DNA of 64,000 bases from assembly GCA_964247055.1 (NCBI GenBank), contig OZ176050.1, forward strand, positions 12,400,001-12,464,000, in the 5' to 3' direction. The number at the start of each line of letters is the position of its first letter. The first letter of the stretch is position 1. The position numbers were made by a program, and so were the translations under genes. The DNA comes from Paragordius varius (Eukaryota > Nematomorpha). Under the pieces are notes generated by a model that saw only the letters and a program-made list of their open reading frames with translations, made no database searches and was not told the DNA's origin. Shown here one piece after another: positions 13,901 to 24,339 of this stretch.

Positions 13901-16900
13901 TATGGATTTTTGTAAAGCGGAATTTTATGCATCACAGAACACTAATTTTTTCATCCATATTGCATGAGTATTTGCTGAACTCAAACAGTATAAATTTGGA
14001 TACAAGTCACCGTATACTAAACAACATTATGTTGGATTACATTGATAATGCCCCTATGGTTAAATCACTTAATGCCTATCTTTCAATCAAGCCTCCTAAC
14101 ATCCCAACTGTCAAGCCATATTTATGGTATTTAACTACCAGTGGGAAACAAAACAGCCACATTTATAATCAACAAAACCTTCTTAGAAATGATATGTTGT
14201 GGGCAACAAATTTCCTGACAAATCTAAGAGCCTTCATCCATAATTAGTATGCTATTTTGGAAATATATTACATAAAAAAAATTTTGTGGTGTGATACATA
14301 AAGTGGTTTAAACTAATGTGACCAGATATTTTGAACTTTGACGCAGTACTTTACCCTTTTTAACCATCGGTGGGGTATATTACACAGTTTCCACATAAAA
14401 ACCAGATGAAATAAATACTGATAGGAAAATATCAGGATTAGGGCGTAATTTTTTCAAATATGCTTTATTACAAATAATATCACTAAAATACAACATAAAC
14501 TGCAAAAGCAAAACAATATTTTTAAAAATCTTAAATTTTTAGATGTGGGCTCTGAAAGTCCCAAATTTTTTGGCTCTTTTAAAATGGACTATTCTCTTAA
14601 AATAAAAAAAATTCCGACATTGTGCAATAATTTATATATACTTAATTTTGATATCTACTAAATATATTTTTTTAAAAATGTATGCTTTCAAAAATTTAAT
14701 TTCTAGCAAAATTTTGTTGAAGCCTACTTCATACTATTTTCAGCATGATGGAAACGATATAAACAGTTGAGATTTATAACACGTTGTATATATATATATA
14801 ATATGATAATGGTAACATTTTTCTCACTCAGAATTTTGATTAAAATATTCGTTCGTTTTCAAATTTATATTAATAAAATTGTGTTTTTTTTACAAAAATT
14901 CACCAAAATTTGCAAGTAAACAAACCTTTAAATTAAAATTCTGTCTATAGTAATGTGCAACATCATCGAATTATTTAGAAAAAGGGTTTTATTATATCTT
15001 AGAGCGTTATACCATTTCCATCATGCTTCAATAAAATATCAACCGATTAAAAATAGGCCCATCTTAGTTTTTTACCGCAAAAAGAACCATTTCTTTACAA
15101 ATTATGGGGTTCAGAGGGTACTATATTAAATTCTAAAATATTTTTTTTAATAAATAAAAGGTAATTAAAATATATTTATAAAAAAAATTTTAATTTCAAA
15201 AAGCAAAAGTGGGCGCAGTACAGTCGCAGTTTTTTCTGAAAACCCAGTACTGTACTCCGAAAAACAGCCTATACGGTCACATTAGTTTAAACAAAATTAT
15301 TAAAATGCAACTATTGATAAATTTGGGGATTTTGAACCAAAGATGATTTTTGCTTAAATTTGGCGTTTTAATTATTATCCGTTTTATCAACAAAGGGGTA
15401 AGAATTAAATCTAAGTTTATCAGCATTTGTCTCCTAATAATTGACTTTCGATTGATTCCCCATCATTAAATACCTAGAAAACTCTCCCTAGGAATAACTG
15501 TACACAAAATTGAATTGATATTATAGTTATTTTTTGCTATTATTTAATAAATACCCTTTAATATTTTTTTAGTTCCACAAATCATATCAAAATATACGAT
15601 GCCAATAAACGATATTATACGGAGTTAGGTATGTTGTATTTTATTTCTTTTTCCAGTATATTTTATAAAGCCCCCCCCCCCCCCTTTTTTCCGCAAAAAA
15701 TGACTTTTTAAATATATAAAAATCAAAAAGGGTTAATTGCATTTAAATATCTTTTAACAAGTAAAAACATCATTTAAAGATCCATTTTACTTAATTCAAT
15801 TATATGGGGGAAAATATAAATACAACAATTATAGGTGAAAACTACACCAAAGTGCAACAAAATTTTCAACATGATCGGATGACATTCTGGAACATTCTTG
15901 TGCCCATATTAAATCAACCCCATGTATTCCACAATCCACATAAAACTAATTTGGATGATAGGGAAAGTTTGACAACACCATATTCTAACAACGGGCATAG
16001 AAGACAAACACAAAAACACAGTAATAATAATGTGCAGCATTTACCTCATTCTCAATTAGAGGCACAAAATGGGGAGAGAATTGGTTTATACGCGAAACCT
16101 AAGTTAATAAGTAATGATGATACTGGTCTATCCGATTATTACTACAATCTTTTGGATCCGCCCGTGTTTGAGAATATTGGTGAATATGACAATGCCAATA
16201 TTGGAATAGAATCTAATGCCTGGCATTATGATACGTTAAACAGTAATGGACATCATACTTCAAATTTACCACCGCCTCCCCCTTTACCTCCCATGTCTAT
16301 ACCGCCTCAACTTCGAAAAACTTCTTATTTCGAAATGATGTTGACCAAAAAGTATTTGTTGGAACATCCAACATCTTTTCGCGGGGCCACCCGGATACTT
16401 TTTAACTCCAATCATTCAAAGTCTCGACCAGTTGGATTTGACGCGGCGGCTGATACTATAGGGAACCATTTGCCAACAATAACTCACCCATTCAGGGGTA
16501 AAGGAGTCGTAATGAGTAAACTTCATAATAAAGCTAGTAAAAGCCATGGCCAACGTATTTGGGCCAAAGTATGGAGCATTTTACGAAGTAATGCATTGAC
16601 CATAGCACTTTTGCTTGGAACTTTACTGCTGCTGTTTAACTTATTCATTCTGCTTGCCATATATCGTCAACGAAGGAAAACGGCATCAATATGTTCGCAT
16701 CATTCGGGTTCACCAGCTCAACAAGTGTGTATACCATCATCACCTACTCATACCATAAATGACAAAAATGGTGGTTTTAATTATACCACAACTTCTCAAA
16801 ATAACCGCTCTGATGGCATAAATAATAGCAAAAATGGAGAAAATGCTTACAGACGAGATAAAAGATTTAAATCAATGCGCACCCTGAAGAGATTAGGCAA

Positions 16901-19337
16901 TAGAATACCACATTGTGAATGCAGAGATGGTTGTTTTGAGATGTATAATAAGTGCAGCAAAAGTGTTGCAAATGAAAACAGTAAAAGTGCAAGCCCGACA
17001 ACTAATTTAGAGCATTTGACTAAGTCCACAACTAAATACCAATCAAAATACAAAACCAAAAATTTTGGTATCATGGGAGGAAGCAAAAAAATTAAGAAAT
17101 TTGGCAAATTTCGTTACAATAATCATGAGATTTCCAAATCCTTTATTGGCCATAACTTTAACAATGTTGGGAATGAGAATATTGATCGACCATTTAATAA
17201 ACAGGATGAAATTTCTGCAACTGATTTTATTTTTGATAATCAATGTTCTCAAACCGATGGTTCGATTAAGGATAAGGCTACTTATACCTCTACTATAAAT
17301 CCAATTAATGCCAATATTGTAGATTACTCTTCTTCACAAAATTACGGTTATATCTATGGGACAAAATATGAACATATAAATAATCCTTTACAAGCATCAT
17401 CTATAGGTAAAAATAATCCTGCATATTTTATGGAGCAAGATCAATTGAATAATGGTTTTGAGAATAGAAATAATGGTAAAAATGATGTCAATTATACATG
17501 TGTTAACAAAACTGGGATTCAGATTTCAAGTACCGCCGCATCAAATATTGATCAGAGTTATCAAATAAGATACAATGTTTGGGAAAGGAAAGATGAACCA
17601 TGTGTGACAAATTGCAATGATCTAACCCCATATTTACCTAGCAAAAGCTATTTCGGAAATAATCGAACTGGTAGTTTACGGAAGCCTACAACTCTAAATT
17701 TAAATACGAATAAAAATATCTCTGCACCATTAAATTTTTCATTAGAAAACAATAAAAAAGTTTCTCCCATTTTACTTTCGAGTGGTCTCCAAAAAATTAA
17801 CGGTCCATCCCCCGGACAATTATCAACTACTGATGAATTAAACAGCATTCCAGATCACCTGATTCCACCACCTCCACCTTTGCACACCTTGTCAAACTTT
17901 CCCAACAACCCTAATAATTTGATTTTAAAAACACCGAGTATCGAAAAAAGTTTAGATATCCCCTTGCAAAACCATACAAATTATAATATTCAACATAACA
18001 TGACTCCTAATTCGTTTTTAAATACCAATCATGAACGACGCAAAAGGCTATACCGATCTGAGGAAATTGAAGGTAACTTAACTATTGCTGAGTTTATTAG
18101 AGTAAAATATAGCATAATTATTTTTAGTCTCTTTTAGGTGATAGAATTATAATAAATTTTGTAATTGATCTTATTTAAAAATAATAGGAAGGTTAATTGG
18201 TACAGTAGATTCCAGCGTTTTTTTAAATTTTATGAACGCCATCTTACCTTTGGCTCTTTGAGTGTTGATGCGAAGTTTATTCATCCATTTTAGTAGTACA
18301 AAAGAAGAATCATTATACGGCTATAAGGAATGAGATAGACCTCGATTTACTCGGTAAATGGGTCGCACACAATTTGATTGAGTTTTATGTCAAATCGCAA
18401 AGTGATATGTGGAATTGAGTTTAAACCTCATGAAAGACAATCTTTTTTGACACCCACTTGTAACGTGTAATGAGTGGCATCATTTTGTAAATCCAAAGCG
18501 GAAAAATGATGGATTTTATCCTGCTAGGAACACCAAAGCCAAATAGCATAGGCAGGTAGACCATGCTCGGTGCAAAGTAGCACCCATTCAATATATGTAT
18601 TTATAGACTTTTGAAGCCTTATTAAACTGTTAATAGACAATGCTATCGTTAAAAAAAAGATTTAATTGAAAAGCGACCGGAATGGGCCCAGACGGTATGG
18701 CAAAGTACTTTGGCCACATGACAATACACCGTCTCATACAGCAAAATTATTGAAACCTTGAAGTCGTTTGGATGGAAATATTTTTTCGCCTCCGTTAAAT
18801 TATCCAGACCTAGCGCAATAGACTTATACATCTCTACTTCAATATGGCACACCCTTTAAGAGCAGCGCTTAGACGCTAGGAAATGACTTAAGAATGGTTT
18901 CAAAGACAATCAGTTTTTCTGGCATAGCATTCATATATTGCCTGAGAGATAGGTGAAATATGTAGAAGCCGGTGGACAATAAATAAATGATTTTTTTTAA
19001 TATTAATTTTTTTACAACCGATAAAAACTTATAACCAGACCTAAAAAATATACATTATGCATAAACTAAGGTGTTGTCAGCTTTGCTGAAATTTGGCCAT
19101 ATTCATCTTCTTAATTTTATCCTGGTGTTATTCGATGCGTTATAGGCGGCAAAAAGTTTGCGATACAATATATTTTAATTATTTTGCATGATCTTTTTGA
19201 AATAGCTTATTGGCAACAAACTAACACAAAAGCATATTCAAATAAAACAACTATATATACAATTTTTATCATCTTTAGACGACTCGAATTCTCCAAAATG
19301 TTTCGCGGGAACTGGCATTCAAGAGGTGCAAGTGTAA
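4680..19337 (+). CDS. Nlg: Neuroligin-family synaptic adhesion protein (esterase-dead)
   Basis: Seven coding exons join in frame at GT-AG sites: 4680-5526, 11640-11774, 12592-12777, 13361-14246, 15573-15628, 15835-18072 and 19279-19337, giving about 1,468 residues. The carboxylesterase fold is read as YLGIKFA, NEDCLNLNLYIP, the RLGIFGFF junction, GNYGFLD, FGGDIGSITVLGG and TFWNILVPIL, the last being the neuroligin end-of-domain signature. The nucleophile elbow is GGLYG instead of GxSxG, and the oxyanion HGG is WLE, so it cannot be an esterase and fits an adhesion role binding neurexin. One membrane segment lies at about residues 956-979, followed by YRQRRK and a roughly 490-residue cytoplasmic tail. 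There are proline runs on both sides of the membrane. The last exon gives the C-terminus GIQEVQV. The start is uncertain: the N-terminus has several hydrophobic stretches. Gliotactin or neurotactin are less likely alternatives. Confidence 0.9.
6541..6795. repeat. Tc1/mariner-like MITE, copy 3 (neuroligin intron 1)
   Basis: The left arm starts at AAATTATACGGCAAAACGT and has AAGACAAATATTTTTTTC. The right arm ends TTTTGTCCGTATAAAG and TTTTTACTGTAA. The centre has the shared GTAAATTACTAACACAATCA stretch. The left tip is eroded. Confidence 0.82.
7268..7487. repeat. Short hAT-type MITE, copy 1 (neuroligin intron 1)
   Basis: Starts CAGGTATGTCCAACACCCGG and ends TATGTTGGACATCCCTG, the CAGGGGTGTCCAAC-type terminal repeat typical of hAT elements. 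It is flanked by the near-identical 8-mers TTTTAGAT (7260-7267) and TTTTAGTT (7488-7495), which read as an 8-bp target duplication with one change. It is 220 bp and non-coding, and related to the copy at 44489-44758. Confidence 0.85.
7864..7896. repeat. (TA)n microsatellite
   Basis: About 16 TA units in neuroligin intron 1. A short open frame running through it (7721-7909) is an artefact of the repeat and flanking AT-rich DNA. Confidence 0.9.
10021..11180 (-). mobile_element. Decayed mariner transposon, copy B (neuroligin intron 1)
   Basis: Read on the minus strand, it gives mariner transposase pieces in order. These are a YAKHALLMNTWCRI-like segment near 10940, a GRPHKCK segment near 10880, HRIRMSFEKWMFI near 10640 (the usual TGDEKW, with the catalytic Asp lost), STTKPNRL and KTMLCVWLDQ near 10530, then HDKTILLHDNALSRI near 10390 (second catalytic Asp kept), SLQWEFSPQS, and a terminal VDAGGQYFE near 10110. 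One end has CATAAGTTTTTACCGG and the other ACACCTGGTA, matching the copy A ends only in part. Frames change and stops are frequent, so it is inactive. At about 1.16 kb it is the most complete of the three copies. Confidence 0.9.
12783..13038. repeat. Tc1/mariner-like MITE, copy 4 (neuroligin intron 3)
   Basis: Begins TACAGTAATAATTAAAATG five bases after the exon 3 splice donor and ends with the inverse-type TTATACTGTA. The arms share AAAGACAAATATTTTTTTTC, AACAACCATA and their inverses, and the centre keeps the family's ATATAATTGATTGTGTTACC stretch in the opposite orientation. Confidence 0.85.
13050..13312. repeat. Tc1/mariner-like MITE, copy 5 (neuroligin intron 3)
   Basis: Directly follows copy 4. 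It has AAGACAAAACTT, GAAATATTTTTTTCCAAAA and AACAACCATATTTTTTAAACC on the left, and ATTTGTCTTTTTTTACG, TTTTGTCTGTAAC and CAATTTTTACTATG on the right. It stops about 48 bp before the exon 4 acceptor. Confidence 0.8.
15671..15690. repeat. C14-T6 homopolymer tract
   Basis: Fourteen C residues followed by six T in neuroligin intron 5, about 40 bp after the donor. Such a pure C run is conspicuous in this AT-rich DNA. Confidence 0.95.
18190..19050 (+). mobile_element. Decayed mariner transposon, copy C (neuroligin intron 6)
   Basis: Plus-strand transposase remnants occur in order. HHFVNPKRKNDGFYP near 18480-18540 matches the segment after the first catalytic Asp. KIIETLKSFGWKYFF near 18745-18785 and LYISTSIWHTL near 18825 follow. 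KNGFKDNQFFWHSIHILPER near 18890-18945 and VKYVEAGGQ near 18955 end the protein. Only the right terminal repeat is clear, as the reverse of GGTTATAAGTTTTTATCGG. The left end is missing. Many stops make it inactive. It sits between the two last coding exons of neuroligin. Confidence 0.88.
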
Positions 19338-19450
19338 AATATATCGAAATCAATGTATGTTAGCAAATTATCTCTCTTTTTATGTAATATTACCCAATGT
19401 TTGTGCATTTACCTTATAATTATTTTACATAAAAAGTATAATACTTATGT

Positions 19451-19456
19451 AATAAA
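19451..19456 (+). terminator. Possible neuroligin polyadenylation signal AATAAA
   Basis: First canonical AATAAA after the TAA stop at 19335-19337, 114 bp downstream. AATAAA is frequent by chance in DNA this AT-rich, so support is only positional. Confidence 0.35.
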
Positions 19457-20121
19457 TATCTTAAATGTGATAGGTTATCGAATAGTTTACCCTGACTCAT
19501 AAATTATTAAAAATTATCAAGTAATTTCACAGGTATGGAAATCTGCATATTTTATCAAGCGTGTAGTTTAGTTTCTCAAAGTAATAACAAGTGGCATATA
19601 TTCTTCATAATATTTTGTCATTTTTAATTTGTGTGAAAAATATGGGCTTTGAACCACCACCATAATTCACCCCTGGCTTAAGGGATTAAAGCAAAACTGA
19701 TTCCGATGAATCAGAAAATTATTTACTAATTTTTTAAGATACTTATTTGACTATGTATATTTGCAAATGTGTCAAACAGGCTATAAAATTTTACCGGTAT
19801 TATGGCTCTTGAGAAAAGAAAAATATTATTTTTTGACCCGTTAAAATTTTTTGGTTGGTAGCAATGGTTTAAATACAAATAGTTTTTTGAGAACTATGGT
19901 CGGGCTTTAATGTTTTTAACAACTTCAGTTAGAGCTTTAAAATCACATGGGCGGTTTCTTACACAAGATAGGTGTTATGTATGATAGTTTTCTCCAACAG
20001 CGATGAATGCCAAACTACAATAATTTTATAAATATACATTAATAGCAAAAACTATTCGGCACCTTAATTTATAATCCTAAAAATATATTTCATAAAATTA
20101 TAACGATCTAAATAAGCGAAT

Positions 20122-20382
20122 ATGGAAAAGGAAGTTTTGAAATATAAAATTACTATGAGGAGCAAAAAGCCGATGTACATTGAGCGCCAAAATCAAATTA
20201 TAAGCAGTATTGCTTTAATTGATTCAGTGTTATTAAATTTAAGTGGGATTCCAAAAAATTTCCCAGTTTCTCTTCTATTAACGATTGTTAAAAAATCGCC
20301 CTTTTTTAATATTGATTCGATGGAAAATCTGCACAAACGCGTAAAGCCCATTTTAAATGGCAATTATGTTTCATGGGATTAA
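20122..20382 (+). CDS. Unrecognised 86-codon open frame
   Basis: An ATG-to-stop frame 785 bp beyond the neuroligin stop encodes a basic, lysine-rich 86-residue peptide starting MEKEVLKYKITMRSKK and ending LNGNYVSWD. I do not recognise a family, signal peptide or membrane segment. No splice sites of note flank it. It is one of the longer free-standing frames outside the known genes, but frames of this length can occur by chance, so it is listed only as a candidate small gene. Confidence 0.2.
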   Translation: MEKEVLKYKITMRSKKPMYIERQNQIISSIALIDSVLLNLSGIPKNFPVSLLLTIVKKSPFFNIDSMENLHKRVKPILNGNYVSWD

Positions 20383-20472
20383 AATTAAAATATTTGCTTT
20401 TAGTGAAATGATTAAAGGAGAGTAAATCTTAAAAACAATATTTTTATTATAATTTATGTGTATAATTTGATA

Positions 20473-20939
20473 TATACCGTTTGCACTTCAAGAGTGTCCT
20501 TGAACATTTAAAGTTAGTTCTTAAAATTTTTAAGTTTGGATTTAACCATAAATTTGGCATGTATTTATTTGTTTTATTAATGTCTGCCCTAATTTTCTTG
20601 ATTTATTGAATATTTATTTATTTAAAATTAATATTTTTTATTTAAAAACTAATTTTAGTTTTGAACTTTTTACTAATTCCACAACATGATTAGATAAATG
20701 TTTTCAACGATTAATTGTAATAAATAACCCAAAAACTGATATTTTTTCAATTAAATGTTAAAATATTAAAATTAATATATTTTTTAAAATAATCGGATTT
20801 TGATTTAAAAGTTGGGTTGAATCAAGAGAATTTAAAAATAATAAAATTATGATATACGGTTTTGATAAAATCAAAAGCAACTTGAAATTTAAGGACTAAC
20901 TTGAAGTGTTTAAGGACACTCGTAAGTGCAAATGTATAC
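20473..20939. repeat. Inverted-repeat element, plain form
   Basis: The left arm (20473-20525) and right arm (20889-20939) are imperfect inverse copies of about 48 bp. Left: GTTTGCACTTCAAGAGTGTC, then CTTGAACATTTAAAGTTAGT. Right: GGACTAACTTGAAGTGTTTA, then AGGACACTCGTAAGTGCAAA. The 360-bp centre is AT-rich and non-coding. A relative with a changed end lies at 42735-43160. Superfamily not assigned. Confidence 0.7.
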
Positions 20940-20979
20940 AATGAATCAGCATTAGAAACGAAAGTTTTTCCGACCTCAA

Positions 20980-22360
20980 ATCTATATATTTATAAAAATG
21001 GAAAGTGGTGGCTTTGTGATCTGTTTCCGGAAAACCGGTAGACCCATTCAAATCCAAATGTCGAAAAAATATAATCATTAATGAATGCTCCGACAATAGC
21101 TTCGCCCTTTTCACCCCGTGTAAAAAACGGGTTACACATGTCCACAAAAATCATGTCTTTGAGGCAATTTTCCGGAAAACGTGTTGGACCATTTGATTTC
21201 AAATATGATATTTATTTGCTTTTTATCAATCGCGCCGAACATAGTCGGCTCGCTTTTTTAGTTTAGGCTCTCTTTTTACCCACTCCCCCCGTAAAATGCC
21301 ACTTTTTTTAAAAAAAATAAGTCCACAAAAATAATTTTTTAAATCTATCTTTCGCTCAAAGTATACCGTAAAAATTTAATAAGGATTCCAGTTCCCTGTT
21401 AAAAGGCAAAAATTTTAGTCATGCGTTTCTTTAATGATAGCTGATGGGTAAGGAGATACCCGCTAAAAACTGACCCGCCATATCGAAATGGCGAGCGCTG
21501 AATTTCAGAAAACCTATCAGGCCATACAATATCTGCTTAAAGTATTACCCGTAACAAGGCAAAAATCTAGGTCTTGTGTTTTAAAATTAGCCGTTAATTA
21601 AGCCCTTCACGCCCTGAAAAATGCGCCACCATAGAATGATTTTTTAATTTTGAGGAAATTTTTCCTAAAACTAATGAGAGCATATGGAATCAATTATGAT
21701 TCCAGGTATTTTCCGTAAAAAGGCAAAAATTTTAAACAAACGCTTTTTTTGTATCAGCTTCTGGGTAGGGAGCTACCCGTATAAAGCTGCGCCACTTTAT
21801 AGGAATTACGTTGTTTTGGAACTAATTTAAAGAAAACCTATCAGGCCATATGAGTTCAATAGGTGCTCGTAACAAGGCAAAAATTTAGGTCGTGCGGTTT
21901 TTTAAAATTGCCTTTTATTATGTATGCTATTTGGAAATAATTAATGACTTTCTAGCAATGTATATATTCATCTATATATTTATAAAAATGGAAAGTGGTG
22001 GCTTTGTGATGTGTTTCTGGAAAACCGGTAGACCCATTCAAATCCAAATGTCGAAAAATATAATCATTAATGAATGTATACGTGTTCAATAAAGGCTTTA
22101 AATAATACCCATAAAAAGGTAAAAATTATAGTGTAGCGGTTTTTTCAGTTGGCCGTCAATTTGGGGCCTTTACACCATTAAACAATATATTAGTATGAAT
22201 GCACCGTTTAGATAATCCTATGAGATCATAGCTATTAAATTATTCGAAATAATCCACATATATGGATCATTTTATTGATCCCTTTTTTCAAACAGCCCCC
22301 CTCCCCCCAGAAGTCCGAAGGACTTTCTCAGGCTGCATAGCAGCACGAGATTTACGCTAG
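20980..22360 (+). mobile_element. Helitron-like non-autonomous element (3' terminus and repeat body)
   Basis: The right end has Helitron 3' features: a perfect hairpin GCTGC-ATA-GCAGC (22332-22344), twelve bases, then CTAG (22357-22360) followed by T. A second palindrome AAGTCCGAAGGACTT lies at 22311-22325. Upstream is a repeated body. A stretch of about 105 bp with GGAAAGTGGTGGCTTTGTGA occurs at 20980-21085 and again at 21972-22080. A longer unit, with GGTAAGGAGATACCCG, CCTATCAGGCCATA and CGTAACAAGGCAAAAAT, recurs after about 320 bp (21449 and 21765; 21512 and 21838), with a third partial unit near 22100. No Rep/helicase coding is present. The 5' TC end is not located, so the start is approximate. 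Confidence 0.55.
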
Positions 22361-22361
22361 T

Positions 22362-24331
22362 TATTTTATAAAATACAACAGCTTTTTTTTGCTACAAGTT
22401 TTTTATGGCTCGAAATTTGCGATTCAAACCAATATATTAAAAGGGTAGACACTTTTTCAAAATAAAATTGAAAATAATATTTTTTGTATACTAATTCATT
22501 TTTGAACATAAGACATTTTGGATATTAGAGAACAATGTTATCTATCCCGTCTAACGACCTATTCTTTCAAGTTAACCCCAAATCATCACTTTTTTAATTG
22601 ATGCAAAAGCTTAACCCAAATATAGCGCGTTTTTTTAATTTGGAAGCCAATCAAAACCATTTAAGCATATTAATTTATATGGATGAAATAAAAATTAATT
22701 TTAATTGAAAGAGAATATCATTAATAATATTAACAGGATCCAAATTATTTTTGTAGCCTAAAATTCATTGTTTTATTAACTCAACGGCTGCATTCACTTT
22801 TCGGCGTAGATCAGTTGGGTTCACACTGTCCAATCAGCTCTTTCAAATTTTTGGGTGTGTTTTAAGCCGTAAATCGCACGGTTAACATTTTTCGTGTCAC
22901 CAATTAATTTTTTACATTTTATTATAAGAAGTTTATTAAAAAAGATCAGTTTAGAAAAATTATATATTCAAAACTGAAAATAGTGTTTTTATTTTTTACA
23001 TAAGTTAATTTCATATGAAAATTATTGTAATTAAAATATTTTTTATCAAAAAAAACGTTTATGATTGTAACAATATAATTTTATGTACACTAATAACATC
23101 ATTAGGAATTTTTTAACCCAGGTCTTTAATCAATTTTATTGGTTTTTAAACTGCCTGTCTTTTTAAACGTCTTCCATATTAAATTACAAGGTTGGAAAAC
23201 ATGGTCCAATAAATATGTAAAGACTGTGTAAGACAATGACCCTCAAAAGGAAGGCGCGATAAAGAATTTAATTAAAAATAAAATTAAAAACAAATAGAAG
23301 GGTTTCAGTATGAATTATCGAGATTTGTCACCGATATGGAAAAGATATTTCAAATAATTTAGATAAAAAGATCTCATTGATTGGAATTTCTATAATATTA
23401 TAATATATAATTTACATTTTTATCTTGGATTTTTTTGAGAGGGGCGCGCAAGAATTCTTATTTTCACTTTGGTGGGACGTTAACAAATAAAAGTTGGGAA
23501 CCACTGGAGAAGATAACGCGCTCTTATCTATATTTCAGGGTGACCTTTTGCAAAAGCTTTTATATTGTGACTACATTCCAATAGTTTGTAAACAGTAGGG
23601 ATGGCAAAGCTTAGCGAATTTATGAATATTCTAGAAAAATATTTAAACGGTTCGCACATTACATTTATATACTATAAAATTATTGATTTTGGTTTGAAAA
23701 TGAATACTAGACAATTGACTATTTTGCAAGCACCACTTATAACAATTTAAAAATATATACTAATTTTATTGATATTATTTTGGATCTTCCTAATAATAAT
23801 TTTACTAATCACGGATTTTCCAAAAAAAATACACTATTTTTTATACCTAAGTAATAAAAAATTTTTATAATATTAAATTCGCATCATTTAATAAGCGTTA
23901 TGCAAATATGTCACTTGTATGCGAAGCAGAATAAAATAGATGGCGTAAAATTTATTTATATAGATATATTATTTTATATGTATATATATATACATATATA
24001 TAATATATTTATACTTTTGTATATTCATATAAAACAATACAAAAATGAGTAAATATTTTGTAGATTTAAGTGTCGGCTTTCAGAATCTACATAGTTATTG
24101 ATATCTTAGTTATTTCTTCGACTTATAAGGGTTTTTCTCTATGGTTGATTCTTAAACAATCGACCTAGTGGATAATTTTTATTTTAAATTTGAATAAACG
24201 CTAAAAATACGGTAAATTTTAAATTAAAAACATACCATCTTATAAAACAGCTAGGTTTTAAACATAGATTTCATATGAAAGCATGAATATGAATTATAAA
24301 CAGTATCCACCAATTCGTTGTTAATTTAAAC
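22362..24331. other. AT-rich spacer with transposon scraps
   Basis: No gene recognised. AGTTGGGAACCACTG at 23501-23515 resembles a solo right end of a hAT element (CAGTGGTTCCCAAC in reverse). A minus-strand fragment near 22760-22870 reads like a short transposase C-terminus but is too small to assign. A (TA)n run lies at 23979-24005. Confidence 0.4.
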
Positions 24332-24339
24332 ATTATTAC

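Noticed and set aside
15804-15834. ATG at 15804 as the start of a separate 777-residue protein
   Set aside because: The acceptor ATAG at 15831-15834 and the fit of exon 5 (YYTEL) to GENYTKVQQNF show this frame is neuroligin exon 6; the ATG lies in the intron.
18073-18137. Neuroligin ending at 18137 in IIIFSLF
   Set aside because: A consensus donor at 18073 and an in-frame distal exon with a PDZ-like end give a better gene model; retained-intron use remains possible.
22760-22875. Minus-strand fragment resembling a transposase C-terminus
   Set aside because: Only about 30 residues in a frame with stops; too short to assign to a family.
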